11,152 bases of DNA, from assembly GCA_964614415.1 (NCBI GenBank), contig CAZTLE010000136.1:1-11152 (forward strand), written 5' to 3'. The stretch is from CAZTLE01 sp964614415 (GTDB lineage: Bacteria; Bacteroidota; Bacteroidia; Flavobacteriales; Flavobacteriaceae). Shown piece after piece: positions 5,841 through 11,152 of the stretch. Each line of letters begins with the position of its first letter. Position 1 is the first letter of the stretch. The position numbers and the translations under genes were made by a program. Under the pieces are notes generated by a model, which worked only from the letters and a program-made list of their open reading frames with translations, was not told the DNA's origin and did not search any database.

Positions 5841-8348
5841 ATGAAGCATTTTTTACTCCTCTTTTTTTTATGCACTTCTATTGCCTTTTCCCAAACTAAG
5901 GTAAGCGGTGTTGTGAAAGATACCTTCGGAGACCCGGTAGCCTTTGCCAATGTGATCTTTAAGGATTCCAATGAAGGGACCATTACCAATGAGAACGGTC
6001 GGTTTTATCTCGAGAGCGATGAGAACTACGATGCTGTTATCTTTTCGTTCATAGGGTTTGCCAACAATGAGATTACACTTACCCAGCGTACTACCTACAA
6101 TATGGAAGTGGAACTTGAGGAAGAGGCCTCGGCTTTGGATGAGGTGGTGGTTTACAGCGGAAAAACCTCCAAGAAGGACAATCCCGCTATTGATATACTG
6201 CGAAAGATCTGGGAGAACCGCCGGGAGAATGGGGTTAAGAAATTCAAACAATACAACTACGATAAGTACGAGAAGCTGGAGTTTGACCTGAATACTATTG
6301 ACTCAGGGCTAATCAAGAGTCGCGTCTTTAAAGGAATGGAGTTCATATTCGAGCAAACAGATACCTCCCGAATTACCGGTAATACCTATCTGCCCATCTT
6401 CGTGAACGAGGCCTATTCCAAAGTATACGGGGATAACCTGATGAAGGAAGAGAAGGAGATCCTGGAAGGAAATAAGAACTCGGGCTTTGAGAACAACCAG
6501 ACCCTTATTGCATTCGTAAAGGACCTGTACAGCGATTATGACATATACGACAATTATTTGAAATTTTTTGACAAGGCCTTTACCAGTCCTTTGTCCCGGA
6601 CGGGAATTGACGTATACAACTATGTGTTGCTGGACAGCGCTTACCGCGACAACAAATGGTGCTACAACATTGTGTACTATCCACGCCGAAAGAACGAGCT
6701 CACTTTCAAGGGGGATTTCTGGGTTAATGATACCACCTGGGCGATCAAGGAGATTAATATGCAGGCCTCCAAAAGTGCCAACCTTAACTGGGTGCGGGAG
6801 GTCTATATCGAACAGGAGTTTGAGGTGCTCAATGACTCGATATTCCTGATTACTAGGGATTACTTCTTAAGTGACTTCAGCTTGCGGAAGAAAGAAGGGG
6901 CAAGGGGGATCTACGGAAAGCGAACCACGCTATACGATAACTACGAATTTGACATTCCCAAAGAAAAGGATTTCTACAAGGAACAGGTAGATCCCTATGA
7001 ATATGAGGTCTACAACCGACCGGATAGCTACTGGGATGAAAAACGGATGGAACCGCTGAGCAAGGATGAACAGGGGGTCTATAAGATGTTGGATACCCTG
7101 AAAACCGTACCCAGGTTTAAAACACTGTACAATATCGGATCGACCCTGGCTTCGGGCTATTACGAGTTCAATAATTTTGATTTCGGGCCGGTGTTCTCCA
7201 CCTTCGGATTCAACGAAGCCGAAGGCCTCCGAATACGGGCAGGAGGACGTACATACTTTAGTCAGAGTGACCCCTGGCGTTTGGAAGGGTTTGGAGCTTA
7301 TGGGTTCAGGGATCAGAAATTCAAATACGGGATATCGGCCAAGGCATTGCTGGACCGGAAATCGCGCTTTATCATCTTCGGTGGGAACCGCAGGGATGTA
7401 GAGCAAACTGGGGCCAGCTTAACGACCAGTAATGATGTACTGGGCCGGAATTTGGCCTCTTCGGCGCTTATCTCGGTAGGAGCCAACAACCGATTGACGA
7501 ACATCAACCTGACCACGGCCGGGTTTGAGCTGGAACCCGTAAAACACCTGGTCACCCGGGTTACGGGTTCGTACCGTACGCTCATCTCTGCCACCGATAC
7601 TTTTAGTGTGGGTTATTTGGATCCGGAGAATAACAATCAGTTAGAAGAATCTATTGAACAGCCGGAGATAGAACTGAGTCTTACTTATACCCCGAGCCGC
7701 AAGACCTCGGGTTACGGAGTGGAGCGCACGATTATCAATGAGGGTGCTTTTCCCACCATCTTTTTGGGCTACACTATGGGGCTCAAGGATTTTCTGGGGG
7801 GTGATTTCGAATATCAGAAAGTGCAGTTGCTTTACACCCAACCCTGGAATGTAGGTGGCCTGGGAAGGGCCTTTACCACTATCGAACTCGGAAAGACCTT
7901 CGGAGAGGTGCCATTAGGATTGTTAAGCCCTATTCCCGGGAATCAGACGCTGTTTAGCATCTACAATACCTTTAGTCAGTTGGACTTCTATGAGTTCGTA
8001 AGCGATACCTACGCTTCGTTCCACTTACAGCATGATTTCGGAGGACGTATCTTCTCACGGATCCCCGGCTTGCGAAAGCTAAACCTAAGAGAGGTTATTG
8101 GCTTCCGGGCCGTATATGGTGATATTTCGGATGAGAATCGAGCGTTGAATCCCTTTAACCAGTTTCCGGACGATCCCAGATTTATACCCTACCGGGCTCC
8201 CAACGAGCAGGTCTACTGGGAGTGGAGCATAGGAGTGGGTAATATCTTCCGCATTTTCCGTATCGATTTCAACTTCCGCGGGAACTACCTGGACAATCCC
8301 GGAGCACGTAAATTTGGGGTGACAGGGGTATTTGGGTTTTCGTTTTAG
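5841..8348 (+). CDS. DUF5686 outer-membrane protein with carboxypeptidase-regulatory-like domain
   Basis: 835-residue secreted protein, predicted to be an outer-membrane beta-barrel. A clear signal peptide (about 1-18, MKHFLLLFFLCTSIAFSQ) precedes a carboxypeptidase-D-regulatory-like beta-sandwich (about 19-93: VSGVVKDTFGDPVAFANVIF ... GTITNENGRFYL ... FIGF). An EVVV linker leads into a long DUF5686-type region (about 112-835). The second half is rich in alternating aromatic/polar strands with turns and the chain ends in Phe (GFSF), as expected for a BAM-assembled barrel. Family function is not established; it is common in Bacteroidota and is sometimes grouped with transport or cell-envelope proteins. 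The LDEVVVYSG stretch resembles the junction before TonB-receptor plugs, but no plug domain follows, so it is not a TonB-dependent receptor. An ATG at 5821 is out of frame, supporting 5841. Confidence 0.88.
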   Translation: MKHFLLLFFLCTSIAFSQTKVSGVVKDTFGDPVAFANVIFKDSNEGTITNENGRFYLESDENYDAVIFSFIGFANNEITLTQRTTYNMEVELEEEASALDEVVVYSGKTSKKDNPAIDILRKIWENRRENGVKKFKQYNYDKYEKLEFDLNTIDSGLIKSRVFKGMEFIFEQTDTSRITGNTYLPIFVNEAYSKVYGDNLMKEEKEILEGNKNSGFENNQTLIAFVKDLYSDYDIYDNYLKFFDKAFTSPLSRTGIDVYNYVLLDSAYRDNKWCYNIVYYPRRKNELTFKGDFWVNDTTWAIKEINMQASKSANLNWVREVYIEQEFEVLNDSIFLITRDYFLSDFSLRKKEGARGIYGKRTTLYDNYEFDIPKEKDFYKEQVDPYEYEVYNRPDSYWDEKRMEPLSKDEQGVYKMLDTLKTVPRFKTLYNIGSTLASGYYEFNNFDFGPVFSTFGFNEAEGLRIRAGGRTYFSQSDPWRLEGFGAYGFRDQKFKYGISAKALLDRKSRFIIFGGNRRDVEQTGASLTTSNDVLGRNLASSALISVGANNRLTNINLTTAGFELEPVKHLVTRVTGSYRTLISATDTFSVGYLDPENNNQLEESIEQPEIELSLTYTPSRKTSGYGVERTIINEGAFPTIFLGYTMGLKDFLGGDFEYQKVQLLYTQPWNVGGLGRAFTTIELGKTFGEVPLGLLSPIPGNQTLFSIYNTFSQLDFYEFVSDTYASFHLQHDFGGRIFSRIPGLRKLNLREVIGFRAVYGDISDENRALNPFNQFPDDPRFIPYRAPNEQVYWEWSIGVGNIFRIFRIDFNFRGNYLDNPGARKFGVTGVFGFSF

Positions 8349-8381
8349 GTTATTTTCTGGTTCTCCTAATAGGAAGTTTTG

Positions 8382-8389
8382 TACCTTTA
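8382..8389 (+). promoter_or_regulatory. Candidate -7 box for the zinc-ribbon/DUF3883 pair
   Basis: TACCTTTA differs from TAnnTTTG only at the last base and lies 31 bases before the ATG of the small protein. A short odd palindrome (TCCTA-A-TAGGA, 8364-8374) just before it, followed by TTTTG, might be a weak end signal for the DUF5686 transcript. Both are tentative. Confidence 0.3.
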
Positions 8390-8419
8390 AGAGGAATTGT
8401 TTTGCTCCCCTTGTACTCT

Positions 8420-8593
8420 ATGAAGTTAGATTATTTATCAGTTTTCATTTATACTGATCAACCCACCGTTTGCCCTGTCTGTGGAGCTCGATCACGAATA
8501 TTGCTTGATTTGTCTCACACAACAGACCGAACACAAGTCCATAAATGCTTAATGATGAATTGTAGCTTTGAATTTGTAGTACAAAGCGAATAG
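8420..8593 (+). CDS. Small zinc-ribbon-like protein, hypothetical
   Basis: 57-residue protein with four cysteines in two pairs: CPVC (C18, C21) and CLMMNC (C43, C48), separated by 21 residues that include two histidines (H33, H41). This is the layout of a small treble-clef or zinc-ribbon fold, so it probably binds one zinc and may bind nucleic acid or a protein partner. I do not recognise a named family. The frame is open from a TTG at 8402, but the ATG at 8420 is preferred. It is followed after 21 bases by the DUF3883 gene on the same strand and in the same reading frame; two stop codons (8591 and 8600) separate them, so they are separate genes that could be co-transcribed. A linked role is inferred from position only. 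Confidence 0.6.
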   Translation: MKLDYLSVFIYTDQPTVCPVCGARSRILLDLSHTTDRTQVHKCLMMNCSFEFVVQSE

Positions 8594-8614
8594 TTTAATT
8601 AAATAAAGTTTTCG

Positions 8615-9469
8615 TTGGCTCGATCTCCCGCCTGGTCCATAGCCGAAATTAATGCGACAATCGAAAGTTATTTCAAGATGTTGACTTTCGAGTTGAAAGG
8701 TATTGCCTATAATAAAAGCCATGAGCGAAGGTTGTTACTCAAGAGTTTATCAGGTAGAAATGAACAAGCAATTGAGTATAAGCATCGCAATATTAGCGCA
8801 ATTCTCAGGGACCATGGAAAACAATTTGTTTCCGGATATAAACCGGCTGACCACATCCAGAATGCCCTTGAAACTGAGGTACTGAAATACCTGGAGGCAA
8901 ATGCGGAAAGTAATCGATTATTTGAGAGTTTCGCGCAACAACCCTATTTAAGTTTACCCAAAGAGATCAACTTTGAAAAGTTGGAATCAAACTCACCCGA
9001 AACTTCCGATTCTCAAAGCATGGTAAAAGAAGAAGGTCAAAAATATGGTAAGCGAAGGCCAAAAATTGACTATATAAAAAGGGAACAAGCCAATGCAAAA
9101 CTTGGTGAGTTAGGAGAAGAGTTGATCGTTAACTATGAAAAATGGCGACTAAAGAAGGAAGGTGAGTCCTTATTATCTACTAAGGTTGTTTGGGTTTCTA
9201 AGGAACTGGGTGATGGTTACGGTTATGATATTTTGTCAAAGAACTCAGACGGAAGTGATCGATTTATTGAAGTGAAGACTACAAAGTCCGGAAAGCATAC
9301 ACCAATCTATTTTTCCCGAAACGAACTTTCATTTTCACAGAATAATTATAGTTCGTATTTCCTTTATAGAGTTTACCAATATGGTGAAAACCCTAAGTTT
9401 TTTCACTTGAAAGGAAGTTTAGACTCTTATTGCAATATTGAACCGACAAATTATGTGGGCAGATTCTGA
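8615..9469 (+). CDS. DUF3883 (NOV_C) domain protein with PD-(D/E)XK-like nuclease core
   Basis: 284-residue protein with two parts. Residues about 5-94 form a helical N-terminal domain (W7, ESYFKML, AYNKSHERR, EYKHRNISAIL, GYKP) of a kind often seen in front of DUF3883 or HNH nuclease domains. A variable charged linker (about 95-155) follows. Residues about 156-265 match DUF3883/NOV_C: LGELGEEL with E165/E168, GDGYGYDI with D205, then FIEVKTTK with E219 and K221, and a C-terminal FSRNEL...YFLYRVY segment. D205...E219-x-K221 fits a PD-(D/E)XK metal-dependent nuclease site, all residues present. The start is a TTG: the first in-frame ATG (residue 22) would cut off the conserved W/ESYF motif, and a stop at 8600 limits upstream extension. 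It is probably a DNA-cleaving enzyme, perhaps a solitary restriction or defence nuclease; the target is unknown. Confidence 0.8.
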   Translation: MARSPAWSIAEINATIESYFKMLTFELKGIAYNKSHERRLLLKSLSGRNEQAIEYKHRNISAILRDHGKQFVSGYKPADHIQNALETEVLKYLEANAESNRLFESFAQQPYLSLPKEINFEKLESNSPETSDSQSMVKEEGQKYGKRRPKIDYIKREQANAKLGELGEELIVNYEKWRLKKEGESLLSTKVVWVSKELGDGYGYDILSKNSDGSDRFIEVKTTKSGKHTPIYFSRNELSFSQNNYSSYFLYRVYQYGENPKFFHLKGSLDSYCNIEPTNYVGRF

Positions 9470-9488
9470 ACTTATGTATTCAGAATCT
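9461..9488 (+). terminator. Hairpin overlapping the DUF3883 stop codon
   Basis: AGATTCTGAA (9461-9470) and TTCAGAATCT (9479-9488) are perfect 10-bp arms around an 8-base loop, with TT then ATCT after the stem. The TGA stop (9467-9469) is inside the ascending arm. This is a plausible terminator for the islet, although the T-tract is weak. Confidence 0.45.
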
Positions 9489-9582
9489 TTATCTATTACC
9501 ATAAATCCATAAGTTGAGTGTTAGCTTGATTTCCAGTCCAAACATCTCCAATCTTATTATTTCGTATCCCAACCTATTTTCA

Positions 9583-9590
9583 TACTTTTG
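9583..9590 (+). promoter_or_regulatory. hppA: hppA promoter -7 box (TACTTTTG)
   Basis: TACTTTTG is an exact match to the Bacteroidota TAnnTTTG element, 39 bases before the hppA ATG. No clear -33 TTTG stands at the usual distance; a TTTCG at 9559-9563 is the nearest resemblance. It supports hppA being transcribed independently of the islet upstream. Confidence 0.6.
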
Positions 9591-9628
9591 CAGTCGCAAA
9601 TTTTAAACGACCAATAAACACTATATCC

Positions 9629-11152
9629 ATGGAACAGAACATTATCTATGTACCTATTGCACTAGCCGTTGTCGGTCTTCTTTTCATGCTCGTTAAAATG
9701 AGCTGGGTGAAGAAGCAAGCTGCCGGTAGCGAGCGAATGCAGTCCATATCCAAAAGTATTAAAGAAGGAGCACTCGCTTTCCTGTCGGCCGAATACAGAC
9801 TCCTGGTCTTTTTCGCTATCATAGCCTCCGTACTCCTGTTTGTGGTATCCAGAGTGGTAGACACAACAAGCTGGATGATCGTACCGGCCTTCCTTATTGG
9901 AGCGATTTTCTCTGCACTCGCCGGTAACATCGGGATGCGCGTAGCCACCGAGGCAAACGCACGTACGGCCGAGGCAGCTAAAAGCAGCCTGCCACAGGCC
10001 CTTAAAGTATCCTTCGGTGGAGGTACCGTAATGGGACTTGGAGTAGCCGGATTGGCGGTACTGGGTCTGAGTCTGATTTTCATGTTCCTGGCTGCAAACT
10101 TCATCACCGATGGTGGTGACTTCTACAAGGAGATGACCATCGTGCTGGAAGCACTGGCCGGATTCTCCCTGGGAGCCGAAAGTATTGCACTTTTCGCCCG
10201 TGTAGGTGGAGGGATCTACACCAAGGCAGCCGATGTGGGTGCCGACCTCGTAGGAAAAGTAGAAGCAGGTATCCCGGAAGACGATCCGCGTAACCCTGCG
10301 ACGATTGCCGATAACGTAGGAGACAACGTAGGTGATGTAGCCGGTATGGGAGCCGACCTTTTCGGTTCGTATGTAGCCACCGTGCTTGCCGCGATGGTAC
10401 TGGGTAACTATGTGATCCAGGATATGACCCTGGCCAACGGGGCGCAGTTCTCAGATAGTTTCAACAATATGGGGCCTATCCTCTTGCCTCTGGTAATTGC
10501 CGGTGTAGGTGTACTAGCCTCTATTTTGGGAACCTTCCTGGTGAAGATCAAGAATAACGACGCCAAAGAACCACAGGTGCAAAAAGCCCTGGATATGGGG
10601 AACTGGACTGCGATCCTGCTTACCCTTGCTGCCAGCTACTTCCTTATCAACTGGATGTTGCCCGAGACCATGACTATGAATTTCTTCGGAGAAGGAGGAC
10701 GTGAAGTAGCCTCTATAAATGTATTCTTCGCCGCCTGTATCGGATTGGCGGTAGGAGCACTGATCTCATTCGTAACGGCGCACTACACCAGTTTAGGTAA
10801 GAAACCTGTACTGGACATCGTACAAAATTCTTCTACGGGTGCTGCTACTAACATCATTGCCGGTCTTGCCGTAGGTATGAAATCTACCCTTTGGAGCGTG
10901 TTACTATTTGCTGCCGCTATTTGGGGTTCTTACGAGCTGGCCGGATTCTACGGAGTAGCGCTGGCTGCTTCTGCCATGATGGCGACTACAGCCATGCAGT
11001 TGGCCATTGATGCCTTCGGACCTATTGCCGATAATGCCGGTGGTGTAGCCGAAATGAGTGAACTGGAATCTCACGTACGTGAGCGTACCGATATTTTGGA
11101 TTCTGTAGGTAACACAACCGCTGCTGTTGGAAAAGGATTCGCGATTGCTTCT
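9629..11152 (+). CDS. hppA: Membrane-bound ion-translocating pyrophosphatase (N-terminal 508 codons; runs off the window)
   Basis: Integral membrane enzyme that couples PPi hydrolysis to pumping H+ or Na+ out of the cytoplasm. I translated it from the ATG at 9629; the frame stays open to the last base, giving 508 residues of a protein usually 700-800 long. The catalytic block is intact: GGGIYTKAADVGADLVGKVE (193-212), PEDDPRNPATIADNVGDNVG (216-235) and DVAGMGADLF (236-245). The cation-site segment GNTTAAVGKG has A498 and G501, as in the K+-dependent subfamily; K+-independent enzymes have Lys and Thr there. The semi-conserved gate glutamate is in neither of its familiar helix-6 positions: DLFGSYVA replaces DLFES (Na+ type) and SYAE (plant H+ type). 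Instead E184 occurs one helix earlier in LGAESIALF. H+ pumping is the best guess, from this pattern. ORF shadows on the opposite strand (9646-10107) are ignored. Confidence 0.96.
   Translation, partial: MEQNIIYVPIALAVVGLLFMLVKMSWVKKQAAGSERMQSISKSIKEGALAFLSAEYRLLVFFAIIASVLLFVVSRVVDTTSWMIVPAFLIGAIFSALAGNIGMRVATEANARTAEAAKSSLPQALKVSFGGGTVMGLGVAGLAVLGLSLIFMFLAANFITDGGDFYKEMTIVLEALAGFSLGAESIALFARVGGGIYTKAADVGADLVGKVEAGIPEDDPRNPATIADNVGDNVGDVAGMGADLFGSYVATVLAAMVLGNYVIQDMTLANGAQFSDSFNNMGPILLPLVIAGVGVLASILGTFLVKIKNNDAKEPQVQKALDMGNWTAILLTLAASYFLINWMLPETMTMNFFGEGGREVASINVFFAACIGLAVGALISFVTAHYTSLGKKPVLDIVQNSSTGAATNIIAGLAVGMKSTLWSVLLFAAAIWGSYELAGFYGVALAASAMMATTAMQLAIDAFGPIADNAGGVAEMSELESHVRERTDILDSVGNTTAAVGKGFAIAS

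Noticed and set aside
6120..6200. TonB-dependent receptor reading of the large outer-membrane protein
   Set aside because: The carboxypeptidase-like domain and the LDEVVV junction resemble SusC-type receptors, but no plug domain follows and the rest fits DUF5686.
8420..9469. A single gene split by a nonsense mutation (zinc-ribbon and DUF3883 parts are in the same reading frame)
   Set aside because: Two separate stop codons lie between them in a non-coding-like AT-rich stretch, and each part looks complete on its own.
9646..10107. Minus-strand 153-codon frame opposite hppA
   Set aside because: The plus strand encodes an unmistakable membrane pyrophosphatase over the same bases.

Overview
The window looks like chromosomal DNA of a member of the Flavobacteriaceae (Bacteroidota). 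Four things point there: ribosome-binding sites of Shine-Dalgarno type are weak or absent; two start sites are preceded by exact TAnnTTTG promoter boxes; there is an outer-membrane DUF5686 protein with a carboxypeptidase-regulatory-like domain; and intergenic regions carry AAATTCCAAA-type small repeats. This is inference from sequence features only; no database search was possible.

Layout. Positions 1-102 hold no gene, only a weak hairpin. From 4314 down to 103, on the minus strand, lies a compact run that reads as one operon: etfB, etfA, a DUF151 bifunctional-nuclease-family protein with a UVR motif, and a CNT nucleoside transporter carrying an extra N-terminal periplasmic domain. A 211-bp divergent control region (4315-4525) with a 12-bp perfect palindrome separates it from the plus-strand pdhB gene (4526-5503). 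pdhB ends in a strong intrinsic terminator that overlaps its stop codon. Positions 5515-5740 are a patchwork of small dispersed repeats. Next comes a large DUF5686 outer-membrane protein (5841-8348). A small, locally AT-rich accessory islet follows (about 8350-9490), with a 57-residue zinc-ribbon-like protein and a DUF3883/NOV_C protein that has a PD-(D/E)XK-like nuclease core. Last is the first 508 codons of a membrane-bound pyrophosphatase (hppA), which runs off the window.

How the genes fit together. Most of the window is core energy metabolism: electron transfer flavoprotein (electrons from acyl-CoA and other dehydrogenases), the E1 beta subunit of pyruvate dehydrogenase (entry to acetyl-CoA), and an ion-pumping pyrophosphatase (energy recovery from PPi). 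Nucleoside uptake and a nuclease-family protein share the ETF operon. The least expected part is the islet between the DUF5686 gene and hppA. It resembles a solitary restriction-like or defence nuclease with a small partner, but its function is not shown by sequence alone. The pyrophosphatase is also notable: both usual positions of its ion-gate glutamate are empty, and a glutamate appears in the preceding helix instead.
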